A model generated the notes under the pieces. It had not been told where the DNA came from, did no database searches, and saw nothing but the letters and a program-made list of their open reading frames with translations. From the NCBI GenBank assembly GCA_007135015.1, contig SLJS01000355.1, forward strand, positions 1 to 10,927: a DNA stretch of 10,927 bases, written 5' to 3'. Of the stretch, positions 1-6,765 are shown in pieces; the stretch's first letter is position 1; the number at the start of each line of letters is the position of its first letter. This DNA is from Alcanivorax sp. (GTDB lineage: Bacteria; Pseudomonadota; Gammaproteobacteria; Pseudomonadales; Alcanivoracaceae). Made by a program: the position numbers and the translations under genes.

Positions 1-35
1 AAATTAAACACCGATTCCACACAGGGAGCCAGAGC

Positions 36-935
36 ATGACGGCAACGATTACCAGCGTGACCTTCCCGTCCCGTGGCGGCCAGTGCGCCGGGGATCTCTA
101 TCTGCCCGCCGGTGGGCCGGCGCCGGTGGTTATCATGGCCCACGGTATCGGCGCCGAGCGCGCCTTCCGGCTGCATGCCTTCGCGGAACGCTTCACCGAC
201 GCCGGACTGGCGGTGCTGGTATTCGACTACCGCAACTTCGGCGACAGCCCCGGCGAACCGCGCTGTCTGGTCTCGCCGAAGCGGCATGTGCACGACTATC
301 TCTCCGCCATCGACTTCGTCCGCCAGGATGAACGGGTCGACGGACGCCGTATCGGACTCTGGGGCACCTCCTTTTCCGGCGGCCATGTACTGGTGGCTGC
401 GGCCCGGGATGGCGGCATTGATGCGGTGGTATCCCAGGTGCCCTTTGTCAGCGGCATCGCCAGCTCTCTGATCTATCCGTTGCGGTATCAGTTGCCCGCC
501 ATGGCACTGGCGCTGGCGGACATGGTGCGCAGCAGCCTGGGAGGTGGGCCGGTAACCGTGCCGGTGGTCAAGCGCGGGGGCCTGGCGCTGCTGGCAGCTC
601 CGGATTGCCATGACGGCTACATGGCGATGGTGCCGCAGGACAGCGACTGGCCCGGCCGGGTGCCCGCGCGCATTCTGCTGACACTGCCGCTTTATCATCC
701 GGGTCGTTCCGCCGCGGCGGTCAAGGCACCCACCCTGATGGTGGCGGCCCGGGACGATTCGCTGATCCCCGTACGGGCGGTACGCAGGACCGCCGGTCGC
801 CTGCCCCACGCAAGCCTGCGGGAATTGCCCATGGGGCATTTCGACCCCTATGACGGGGAACGCTTCGAGGAAGTGGTGGCCATGGAAACCGCGTTCCTGG
901 TGGACAACCTGAAAGCCGGAGGAGAAGGCTCATGA
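36..935 (+). CDS. Alpha/beta hydrolase, substrate unknown
   Basis: A 299-residue soluble alpha/beta hydrolase with no signal peptide. The oxyanion-side HG lies in MAHGIGAER (residues 34-42). The nucleophile elbow is GLWGTSFSGGHV (107-118), with Ser112 the likely nucleophile; the elbow reads GTSFS rather than strict GxSxG. The acid is Asp240 or Asp241 in VAARDDSLIP, and the base is His268 in LPMGHFDPYDG, so a full catalytic triad is visible. The region between about 140 and 220 is the expected cap insertion. The ATG is preceded by an AGGGAG ribosome site. The stop overlaps the next start (ATGA), so it is probably translated with the dehydrogenase that follows. The fold is clear; whether it cleaves an ester, an amide or another bond is not visible. 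No promoter can be placed in the 35 bases before it. Confidence 0.9.
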   Translation: MTATITSVTFPSRGGQCAGDLYLPAGGPAPVVIMAHGIGAERAFRLHAFAERFTDAGLAVLVFDYRNFGDSPGEPRCLVSPKRHVHDYLSAIDFVRQDERVDGRRIGLWGTSFSGGHVLVAAARDGGIDAVVSQVPFVSGIASSLIYPLRYQLPAMALALADMVRSSLGGGPVTVPVVKRGGLALLAAPDCHDGYMAMVPQDSDWPGRVPARILLTLPLYHPGRSAAAVKAPTLMVAARDDSLIPVRAVRRTAGRLPHASLRELPMGHFDPYDGERFEEVVAMETAFLVDNLKAGGEGS

Positions 936-1783
936 AACTCGAAAACAAGGTGGTACTGATCACCGGCGCCGGACGCGGTCTGGGTGCCATGCTGGCCGAA
1001 CAGTTATCCGCACAGGGCGCACGGCTGACCTTGCTCGACCTCGACAGCACCACAGTAGAGAAAGTGGCGGCGGGCCTGCCCGGCGAAACACTGGCGCTGG
1101 CCGGCAATGTGGCGCGGCTGGAAGACATGGAAACGGCCGTGGAGAAAACGGTGGAACGGTTCGGGCGACTGGATGTGCTGGTGGCCAACGCCGGTATCAC
1201 CGCGGCCGGCACGGTCGAGGGCATGGACCCGGAGTGTTTCTGCCGGGTGATCGAGGTGAATCTGATCGGCGTCTGGAACAGCTTCCGCAGCGCCATACCG
1301 GCATTGCGCGCAACCCGGGGCTACCTGCTGGGGGTCTGCTCACTGGCGGCGGCCATCCATTCGCCGCTGCAGGCCCACTACACCGCCAGCAAGGCCGGCG
1401 TGGAAGCCATCGCCGACTGTGTGCGCCAGGAAGTCGCCGGCGACGGCATCGACGTGGGGCTGATCTATCCCACCTTCGCGGCAACGGACATGATGCAGGA
1501 ATTCCATTCCGACGCCGCCGGCAAGGCGCTCTGGGGCGGCAATCGTGGCCCCTTCGCCATGGTCACCCCGGAACGCGTGGTGCGGGCCATGCTTTCCGCC
1601 ATCCGGAACCGGCGCCGCCGTGTGGTGGTCCCCTGGCACATGGGGGCGCTGGTGGCCGCGCCCGGTCTTTTCCATGGGGCGCTGGAGACCATGATCCGCC
1701 TCTACGGCGGCCGCCGTGCCGTAACCGACGCGCGCCGCGAGGAAGGGCTCCCGCCCGCCAGCAAAAGGCAGCGGGGATCATGA
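932..1783 (+). CDS. Short-chain dehydrogenase/reductase (SDR family)
   Basis: A 283-residue classical SDR. The cofactor loop TGAGRGLG is at residues 11-18, NAG at 86-88, the catalytic Ser at about 137 (in CSLAA), and the YxxxK pair at Tyr150/Lys154 (YTASK). An Asp closes the second strand (LLDLD, about 36-38), which in this family usually favours NAD(H) over NADP(H); that is an inference. The C-terminal 30 residues are basic and low in complexity, beyond the usual catalytic core of about 250 residues. The start overlaps the hydrolase stop by 4 nt and follows a GGAGG-like site, so the two are co-translated. Together they suggest a small catabolic or detoxifying pathway for a hydroxylated or ester compound, but no substrate can be named. 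Confidence 0.92.
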   Translation: MKLENKVVLITGAGRGLGAMLAEQLSAQGARLTLLDLDSTTVEKVAAGLPGETLALAGNVARLEDMETAVEKTVERFGRLDVLVANAGITAAGTVEGMDPECFCRVIEVNLIGVWNSFRSAIPALRATRGYLLGVCSLAAAIHSPLQAHYTASKAGVEAIADCVRQEVAGDGIDVGLIYPTFAATDMMQEFHSDAAGKALWGGNRGPFAMVTPERVVRAMLSAIRNRRRRVVVPWHMGALVAAPGLFHGALETMIRLYGGRRAVTDARREEGLPPASKRQRGS

Positions 1784-1784
1784 A

Positions 1785-1833
1785 TGGGCTGCGGGCTTCA
1801 ACCCGTAGCCCGCGGCTCGCAGCCCGCGGCCCA
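1785..1833 (+). repeat. Overlapping GC-rich inverted repeats (alternative hairpins)
   Basis: Two mutually exclusive stems share one left arm. The short form pairs 1786-1795 (GGGCTGCGGG) with 1802-1811 (CCCGTAGCCC) around a 6-nt loop, with one G-U pair. The long form pairs 1785-1797 with 1821-1833 (AGCCCGCGGCCCA) over 13 positions, again with one G-U pair. GCCCGCGGC also occurs twice in direct order (1808-1816 and 1822-1830). The element starts directly after the SDR stop codon. It lacks a T-run, so it is not a classic intrinsic terminator; it may protect or end the upstream transcript. Confidence 0.55.
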
Positions 1834-1838
1834 TAATC

Positions 1839-1847
1839 TGCTATCAT
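1839..1847 (+). promoter_or_regulatory. Candidate extended -10 promoter for the ubiE operon
   Basis: TGCTATCAT is an extended -10 element (TGn followed by TATCAT, 5 of 6 matches to TATAAT) about 30 nt before the start at 1878. No convincing -35 is seen at the usual distance, where the hairpin DNA lies. The eight bases ATCTGCTA recur in the hisE leader. Confidence 0.4.
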
Positions 1848-1877
1848 CGCGCCGCATCTTGCCAACACGGGGCCGCC

Positions 1878-2603
1878 ATGAAAGCGGGGGATCGCCTGCA
1901 ACAGGATCTGGAGCGATTTTTCGCGCTGCGCCAGCACAGCGAGGCGGACCCGCTTTTCCTGCGCCGGCTGCACCGGCTCCAGCACTGGCAGGGCGAACGC
2001 CTGCAGAGCACCCATGACTATCTGCTCGGCCATCCCGATGCCGAACCCGGTGTACGTTTTCTGCTCGACGAAGTCTACGGCGGCCGCGATTTGCGCCCGG
2101 TTGCACAGGAGATCCGGCGCGCGCTACCAAAGGCCCGCCGGCTGCTGCCCGACAGTGTAATGAACACCTCGGCAATTGCTCTGGAGGCGGCCATCCTTAC
2201 CCAGCATCTCGACGAGGATCTGGTCGAGCGGCTCGGCGACCGCCTCGATAGCCCGCTGGAGGAGTCGGCCTATGTGCAGGCCTACCGGGAACAGGCCGAC
2301 GACTTTCTTGATGAACGCCACCGACAACTGGAACTCGTGGGCACACTCGGACCGAGCGTGGACCGCTATATCCGCAGCCGCATGATTCAGGGGACCTTCC
2401 GGATGGTACGCCGCCCGGCCCATGCGGCCGGATTCGCAAGCCTGTATGATTTCCTCGACCGGGCCTTCCGGGCCATGAAGAGTCTGGACAGTGTGGGCGA
2501 GGTGCTGGCCGTCATCGCCACGGACGAACGCCGTATTCTCGAGCGCATCCTCGCCGGCCACCCGACGCCCTTTGCGCAGCCCGCTGGAGCCACTCATGAG
2601 TGA
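1878..2603 (+). CDS. Uncharacterised FFLEELY-motif-like protein coupled to ubiE
   Basis: A 241-residue, strongly charged and apparently all-helical protein with no signal peptide or membrane segment. Residues 60-72 read RFLLDEVYGGRDL, which I take for the signature of the conserved family named after its FFLEELY motif. That assignment is from memory of the motif and is not certain. The remaining conserved-looking segments are RRALPKARRLLP (80-91) and YIRSRMIQGTFRMVRRPAHAAGFASLYDF (164-192). Function is unknown. The gene runs 8 nt into ubiE, and the GGAG site for ubiE lies within its last codons, so the two are translationally coupled. This suggests, without proving, a role near quinone synthesis or membrane lipids. 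The start at 1878 has only a weak GGGG ribosome site. Confidence 0.8.
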   Translation: MKAGDRLQQDLERFFALRQHSEADPLFLRRLHRLQHWQGERLQSTHDYLLGHPDAEPGVRFLLDEVYGGRDLRPVAQEIRRALPKARRLLPDSVMNTSAIALEAAILTQHLDEDLVERLGDRLDSPLEESAYVQAYREQADDFLDERHRQLELVGTLGPSVDRYIRSRMIQGTFRMVRRPAHAAGFASLYDFLDRAFRAMKSLDSVGEVLAVIATDERRILERILAGHPTPFAQPAGATHE

Positions 2604-3342
2604 TGACAGGACCCATTTCGGCTATCAGAAGGTCTCCCCGGAGGAAAAGGCCGACCGCGTGGCCGGCGTGTTCCGGTCCGTGGCCTCGCGCTATGACCTG
2701 ATGAACGACCTGATGTCCATGGGCATCCACCGGGTCTGGAAACGTTTCACCATCGAGCTGGCCGGGGTACGCCCGGGTCAGCAGGTGCTGGATCTCGCCG
2801 GCGGCACCGGCGATCTGGCCATCCGCTTTTCCCGCATTGTCGGCGAACAGGGTCATGTGGTGCTCTCCGACATCAACGAGGCCATGCTTGCCGAAGGCCG
2901 CGACCGGCTGATCGACAATGGCTGTGCCCACAACACAGAGGTGGTGCAGGCCGATGCCGAGGCACTGCCCTTTGCCGACAACAGCTTCCACTGCATCACC
3001 ATCGCCTTCGGCCTGCGTAACGTGACCAGAAAAGAGAAGGCACTGGCTTCCATGCTGCGGGTACTCAAGCCCGGCGGACGGCTGCTGGTGCTGGAGTTCT
3101 CCCATCCGGTGAACCAGCCGCTGTCCCGGCTCTATGATCTTTATTCCTTCGCGGTGCTACCGCGCCTGGGCCGTGCCGTGGCCGGCGACGAGGACAGTTA
3201 CCGTTATCTGGCCGAATCCATCCGCATGCACCCGGACCAGGAAACACTCAAGGCCATGATGGCCGATGCCGGCTTTGAACAGTGCGAATACTTCAACATG
3301 ACCGGCGGTATCGTGGCCCTGCATCGCGGATTCAAGCTATGA
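2596..3342 (+). CDS. ubiE: Ubiquinone/menaquinone biosynthesis C-methyltransferase UbiE
   Basis: A 248-residue class I SAM-dependent methyltransferase (E. coli UbiE is about 251). It C-methylates 2-polyprenyl-6-methoxy-1,4-benzoquinol, and demethylmenaquinol in organisms that make menaquinone. Visible motifs are the entry signature FRSVASRYDLMNDLMSMG (26-43), the SAM-binding motif DLAGGTGDLA (66-75), acidic D92 at the end of the second strand, QADAEALPF (118-126), FGLRNV (138-143) and the family's closing GGIVALHRGFKL. The start is ATG at 2596, with GGAG six bases upstream. An in-frame ATG at 2491 exists, but it lies inside the preceding gene and would add residues the family lacks. It is the second gene of an overlapping unit and shares ATGA with ubiJ. 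Confidence 0.97.
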   Translation: MSDDRTHFGYQKVSPEEKADRVAGVFRSVASRYDLMNDLMSMGIHRVWKRFTIELAGVRPGQQVLDLAGGTGDLAIRFSRIVGEQGHVVLSDINEAMLAEGRDRLIDNGCAHNTEVVQADAEALPFADNSFHCITIAFGLRNVTRKEKALASMLRVLKPGGRLLVLEFSHPVNQPLSRLYDLYSFAVLPRLGRAVAGDEDSYRYLAESIRMHPDQETLKAMMADAGFEQCEYFNMTGGIVALHRGFKL

Positions 3343-3986
3343 GTCTTCGCGAACAGAGCCGTCAACCGGGACTTTTCGAAACCGCCCTGCTGGCCGCGGT
3401 GGAGCGGGCCATCAATACCGCCCTGCGCCATGACCCGGCCAGCCTGGCGCGGTTCGCCAGCCACAGCGGGAAACTGCTGGAAGTGGAACTTACCCTGCCG
3501 CCGCTGCGCTGCTACGTGCTGATCGTCGACGATGGTCTGGAGGTCTATCACTCCAGCGACGCCGGGGCCGACACCCGTGTGCGGGGCAGCCCGCTGGATC
3601 TGGCCGCGCAATTACTGGGCTGGACCAGTGCCCCGTCCATGATCGGCGGCCCCCTCCAGATCCGCGGGGACCGGGAGCTGTTGCAGGAAATCTCGCAGAT
3701 TGTGCGCGATCTGGACATCGACTGGGGTGGCGTGCTCGCGCCCTGGCTGGGCGATGAACTGGCCCAGCAGCTCGACTACGGCGCCCGGCAGTTGTTCAGC
3801 CAGGCACGCAGCACCTTTCAACGGCTGGGCGACCAGCTTGGCGAATACCTGCGCGAGGAAGGCACGCTCACGCCATCGCGGCGGGAGCTTCGCGAGTTCT
3901 GTCACGACGTGGACGAGCTGGTCATGGACACCGACCGGCTGGAAGCACGCATCCGCCGACTGCACAGAGGGAGCCCCGGGCAATGA
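3339..3986 (+). CDS. ubiJ: Ubiquinone biosynthesis accessory factor UbiJ (SCP2 domain)
   Basis: A 215-residue protein (E. coli UbiJ is about 201). The N-terminal part, about residues 12-125, looks like an SCP2 sterol-carrier-like domain: a helix FETALLAAVERAINTALRHD, then the strands LLEVELTLPPLRCYVLIVDDGLEVY, then the LQIRGDRELLQEI segment. The C-terminal 180-211 is charged and heptad-like (LREFCHDVDELVMDTDRLEARI), fitting the coiled coil by which UbiJ pairs with UbiK. In E. coli UbiJ binds lipid and helps assemble the soluble complex of late ubiquinone enzymes. The start is the ATG at 3339 overlapping the ubiE stop; upstream in-frame ATGs lie within ubiE. Sequence similarity is moderate, but the position between ubiE and ubiB makes the identification firm. 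Confidence 0.93.
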   Translation: MSLREQSRQPGLFETALLAAVERAINTALRHDPASLARFASHSGKLLEVELTLPPLRCYVLIVDDGLEVYHSSDAGADTRVRGSPLDLAAQLLGWTSAPSMIGGPLQIRGDRELLQEISQIVRDLDIDWGGVLAPWLGDELAQQLDYGARQLFSQARSTFQRLGDQLGEYLREEGTLTPSRRELREFCHDVDELVMDTDRLEARIRRLHRGSPGQ

Positions 3987-5587
3987 ATCTCGCAATATGG
4001 CGCGCGCTGCGGGTGCTGCACGTGGCGGCACGCTACCGGCTGATTTCACTGCTGCCCGCGCATCCGGCCCGCTGGCTGCTGGTGGCGCTGCAGTATCTGA
4101 TTCCCTCGAGCTGGTTTGGCCCGCGGGGGCTGAACGAGGGCGAGCGTCTGGAGCGGGCCTTTCACGAACTGGGCCCCATTTTCATCAAGTTCGGGCAGTT
4201 GCTGTCCACCCGCCGTGACCTGCTGCCGCCGGACTGGACCGAGGCGCTGGCGCGGCTGCAGGACGACGTGCCGGCCTTCCCCGGCCGCCAGGCCCGCGAG
4301 ATCATCGAGCGGGAGCTGGGCGCTCCGGCCAGCGAACTCTTTCTGCGTTTCGACGCCGAGCCGCTGGCCTCCGCCTCGGTGGCACAGGTGCATGCGGCCA
4401 CGCTGCACGATGGGACCGAGGTGGTAGTAAAGGTGCTTCGCCCGGGTGTCGAGGACACCGTTTCCCGGGACCTGCGGGTGATGGAAAACGGTGCGCGGTG
4501 GCTGGAGCGACTCTGGCGCGACGCACGCTACTTCCATCCGGGACGCGTGGTCGACGAGTACCGCCAGATCATCTTCGGCGAACTGGATCTGCTGGCGGAG
4601 GCGCGCAACGCCGACACCATGCGCCGGCACTTCCTGTTCAGCCCGCTGCTCTACATCCCCGCGGTGCACCCCCAGTACGGAACCCGTCGCGTGATGGTCA
4701 TGGACCGGATGTACGGGATTCCGGTCAACGACATCGAACGGATCCGAGCCGCCGGCATCGAACCGCGCGTGCTGGCCGAACGCGGCGTGGAGATCTTCTT
4801 TACCCAGGTATTCCGCTACAACTTCTTCCATGCGGACATGCACCCGGGCAATATCTTCGTCAATCCCGAGCACCCGGACTCGCCCCAGTATATCGGCATC
4901 GACACGGCCATCGTCGGCCGGCTCAGCCAGCAGGACCTTCACATTCTCGGGCGCCTGGCCCTGATGGTCATGCGCCAGGATTTTCCGGGAATGGTGGAAC
5001 TGGTCATTCGCGCCGGCTGGACCACGGTTCCGGTGGATCGCCATGCGCTGGAACGGGAACTGCGTGGAATCGTCGAGCCCATCTTCTCGCTGCCCCTGGA
5101 CCAGCTTGAGTTCGCACCACTGGTGATGAAACTCTTTGACACCGCTCGCGGATTTCGCATCGAGGCGCCGATACAGTACATTCTGCTGGTCAAGACGCTG
5201 ATCCATGTGGAGGGGCTCGGGCGCAGCATCTATCCGCAGCTGGATATCTGGCAAACCGCACGCCCCATGCTGGAAGCCTGGATGCTCGAGGAATTCGGCC
5301 CCGTGGCGACGATGAAAAAGCTCCAGGCGCGGGCGCCAGAATGGGCGGCGCAGCTTCCGGAGATGCCGGACCTGCTCCGTGATGCCCTGGAGAATCTGCG
5401 CAACATGCCCCGCGAACAGCGGGATCTGGAAGCCCGACTGGAAGCATCTCTGACCGGCCACCGCCGCAAGCTCTTCGTGGGGCTCGGCGGCGGCGGCCTG
5501 ATCGCCGCCGCCGTCGTGCTGCCGCCCGCCCTGGCCGCCGGCAGCGCCGTGGCCGGCGTACTCGCACTGGTCTGGGCAACCCGATAA
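3983..5587 (+). CDS. ubiB: Ubiquinone biosynthesis kinase/ATPase UbiB
   Basis: A 534-residue ADCK/ABC1 atypical kinase (E. coli is about 546). Seen in order: the KxGQ motif KFGQ (69-72) with LLSTRRDLLP, the Ala-rich nucleotide loop ASASVAQVH (130-138), Lys150 in VVVKV, a conserved Glu in LAEARNA (about 206), the catalytic loop HADMHPGN (283-290), and two hydrophobic C-terminal segments (about 498-514 and 516-532) that anchor it in the membrane. In this family UbiB acts as an ATPase needed for ubiquinone synthesis, possibly extracting lipid intermediates. One oddity: the DFG-position motif reads GIDTAIVG (305-312), whereas E. coli has IDCGIVG. The metal-binding Asp307 is kept but the following Gly is Ala. 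The gene overlaps the ubiJ stop by 4 nt, after a GAGGGAG ribosome site. Confidence 0.97.
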   Translation: MNLAIWRALRVLHVAARYRLISLLPAHPARWLLVALQYLIPSSWFGPRGLNEGERLERAFHELGPIFIKFGQLLSTRRDLLPPDWTEALARLQDDVPAFPGRQAREIIERELGAPASELFLRFDAEPLASASVAQVHAATLHDGTEVVVKVLRPGVEDTVSRDLRVMENGARWLERLWRDARYFHPGRVVDEYRQIIFGELDLLAEARNADTMRRHFLFSPLLYIPAVHPQYGTRRVMVMDRMYGIPVNDIERIRAAGIEPRVLAERGVEIFFTQVFRYNFFHADMHPGNIFVNPEHPDSPQYIGIDTAIVGRLSQQDLHILGRLALMVMRQDFPGMVELVIRAGWTTVPVDRHALERELRGIVEPIFSLPLDQLEFAPLVMKLFDTARGFRIEAPIQYILLVKTLIHVEGLGRSIYPQLDIWQTARPMLEAWMLEEFGPVATMKKLQARAPEWAAQLPEMPDLLRDALENLRNMPREQRDLEARLEASLTGHRRKLFVGLGGGGLIAAAVVLPPALAAGSAVAGVLALVWATR

Positions 5588-5594
5588 CAGACTG

Positions 5595-5622
5595 CCGGGG
5601 CCGCCCCCGGGGGACCCCGGGG
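5595..5622. repeat. G/C-only inverted repeats after ubiB
   Basis: Seven bases after the ubiB stop, CCGGGG (5595-5600) can pair with CCCCGG (5605-5610) across a 4-nt loop, and the same CCCCGG can pair instead with CCGGGG at 5617-5622. There is no T-run. It may act as a transcript 3' end or pause between the ubi unit and hisE-tat, but the sequence alone does not show that. Confidence 0.35.
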
Positions 5623-5674
5623 ACCGACCGCCGACCCCCGACGACCGGCCACTGCGCCCCTGGCGCCCTACATC

Positions 5675-5683
5675 TGCTAGACT
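5675..5683 (+). promoter_or_regulatory. Candidate extended -10 promoter for hisE-tatABC
   Basis: TGCTAGACT is an extended -10 (TGn plus TAGACT, 4 of 6 matches) placed 36 nt before the hisE ATG. No good -35 is visible. It shares the 8-mer ATCTGCTA with the candidate upstream of 1878. Its presence in a 132-nt gap suggests hisE-tat has its own promoter rather than only read-through from ubiB. Confidence 0.35.
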
Positions 5684-5719
5684 GCCCCCAATGACGGCGA
5701 ACCCCGGAAACCGGATTCA

Positions 5720-6055
5720 ATGAGCAACGTACTCGACCGGCTGCATCAGGTACTCGAATCGCGCAAGAGCAGCGCGGCGCAGGACTCCTATGTGGCCAGC
5801 CTCTATCAGAAGGGACTCAACCGGATCCTGGAAAAGGTGGGCGAGGAATCGGTGGAGACTATCCTGGCCGCCCGGGATGCCGAAGCCATGGGCGACAACA
5901 GCGCCCTGGTATCGGAAACCGCCGATCTCTGGTTCCACTGCATGGTCATGCTTGCCCACATGGGCAGCGGGCCGGACGAAGTGCTGGCGGAACTGGACAA
6001 GCGTTTCGGCCTTTCCGGTCTGGACGAAAAGGCTTCACGAACCTCTGGAGAATGA
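5720..6055 (+). CDS. hisE: Phosphoribosyl-ATP pyrophosphatase HisE
   Basis: A 111-residue stand-alone HisE, an all-alpha NTP pyrophosphohydrolase of the MazG type. It hydrolyses phosphoribosyl-ATP to phosphoribosyl-AMP, the second step of histidine synthesis, in the cytoplasm. The metal-binding signature is visible: KVGEESVE (39-46) supplies the EExxE glutamates, and SETADLWFH (65-73) supplies the ExxD pair (Glu66, Asp69). Length matches monofunctional HisE of Pseudomonas rather than the fused HisIE of enterics. The partner hisI, which in Pseudomonas sits directly upstream, is not in this window. The stop is separated from the tatA start by one base, so hisE is the first gene of the tat unit. 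The ribosome site is weak (CCGGATTCA before ATG). Confidence 0.96.
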   Translation: MSNVLDRLHQVLESRKSSAAQDSYVASLYQKGLNRILEKVGEESVETILAARDAEAMGDNSALVSETADLWFHCMVMLAHMGSGPDEVLAELDKRFGLSGLDEKASRTSGE

Positions 6056-6056
6056 C

Positions 6057-6359
6057 ATGATCTCGGGTATCAGTATCTGGCAACTTCTGATTGTACTGGC
6101 GATCGTGGTGGTGCTGTTTGGCACCAGGAAACTGCGCAACATGGGCTCGGACCTCGGCGGCGCGATTCGTGGTTTCAAGCAGGCCGTGCGCGAGGGCGAG
6201 GAGGAAGACGGCAAGGACAAGGACGGAAAGCTTGAGAGCCGCAGTGACGACGGCACCACTATTGACCAGGAGAGCTCCCCGCAACAGGATACGCCCCGCG
6301 AGGCGTCAGGTGAGGCGCCCACCCAGGACGCACCCACACGAGAGAAGGACCGCTCCTGA
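6057..6359 (+). CDS. tatA: Twin-arginine translocase subunit TatA
   Basis: A 100-residue single-span membrane protein. It has a short N-terminal segment ISIWQLLIVLAIVVVLFG (5-22), the hinge FGTRKL (21-26), the amphipathic helix to about 44 including SDLGGAIRGFKQAV, then a long acidic, disordered tail (47-100). TatA polymerises around TatBC to let folded proteins with RR signal peptides cross the inner membrane. The tail is longer and more acidic than in E. coli TatA (about 89 residues), perhaps a sign of a salty or alkaline habitat; that is speculation. The start at 6057 has TGGAG six bases upstream and follows the hisE stop by one base. A longer open frame upstream lies inside hisE and is not used. 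Confidence 0.96.
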   Translation: MISGISIWQLLIVLAIVVVLFGTRKLRNMGSDLGGAIRGFKQAVREGEEEDGKDKDGKLESRSDDGTTIDQESSPQQDTPREASGEAPTQDAPTREKDRS

Positions 6360-6380
6360 GCGCGGGCCCGCCGCCCGCGC
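6360..6380 (+). repeat. Perfect hairpin between tatA and tatB
   Basis: GCGCGGGC (6360-6367) pairs perfectly with GCCCGCGC (6373-6380) across a 5-nt loop, beginning on the base after the tatA stop and 20 nt before the tatB ATG. No T-run follows. It could stabilise the 3' end of a hisE-tatA transcript or lower expression of tatB and tatC. Confidence 0.6.
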
Positions 6381-6399
6381 CCTGCCGGGCTGACCGAAT

Positions 6400-6765
6400 A
6401 TGCTTGATGTGAGCATCGCCGAACTGGCCATCATATTTCTTATTGCCCTGGTGATCCTGGGGCCCGAGCGCCTGCCCCGCGTGGCGCGCACCCTCGGGCA
6501 CTGGGCAGGACGCGCCCGTGGGGCGTTCAATCACCTGCGCGATGAACTCGACCGAGAAGCCTTCAACCAGGACATGCAGGAGCGCTTCCGCGGCCAGCTC
6601 AAGGAGATGGGACTGGACGAGGAAAGTCTGCGCAAGGAGCAGGAAGAGATCCTTCCGCCGCACAAGGAATCCAGCACCCGGGACAGTGAAGACGGCAGCG
6701 ACCGGAAACAGGACGGGGAGGACGAAGATTCGGGCGATGAACAGAAAAGGGATGACCGTCCATGA
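6400..6765 (+). CDS. tatB: Sec-independent translocase subunit TatB
   Basis: A 121-residue Tat component (E. coli about 171). The N-terminal span LDVSIAELAIIFLIALVIL (2-20) keeps the polar Glu8 typical of TatB, followed by the hinge GPERLP (21-26), the amphipathic helix (about 27-60) and a very acidic tail (90-121, rich in D, E, K and R). TatB forms the substrate-receptor complex with TatC. GPERLP with Glu8 separates it from the TatA upstream. The 40-nt gap from tatA holds a hairpin, and the ribosome site before the ATG is poor, which would fit lower synthesis than TatA. The stop overlaps the tatC start (ATGA). Confidence 0.95.
   Translation: MLDVSIAELAIIFLIALVILGPERLPRVARTLGHWAGRARGAFNHLRDELDREAFNQDMQERFRGQLKEMGLDEESLRKEQEEILPPHKESSTRDSEDGSDRKQDGEDEDSGDEQKRDDRP

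Noticed and set aside
2512..3105. 197-residue minus-strand open frame opposite ubiE
   Set aside because: A shadow of ubiE, with no motif and no independent start signal.
4046..5461. 471-residue open frame on the minus strand, opposite ubiB
   Set aside because: It mirrors the codon pattern of ubiB in GC-rich DNA, has no recognisable motif or ribosome site, and ubiB is certain on the other strand.
5595..5622. Intrinsic (rho-independent) terminator after ubiB
   Set aside because: Strong G/C stems are present but no T-run follows. The same is true of the hairpins at 1785, 6360 and 9718, so none is called a terminator.
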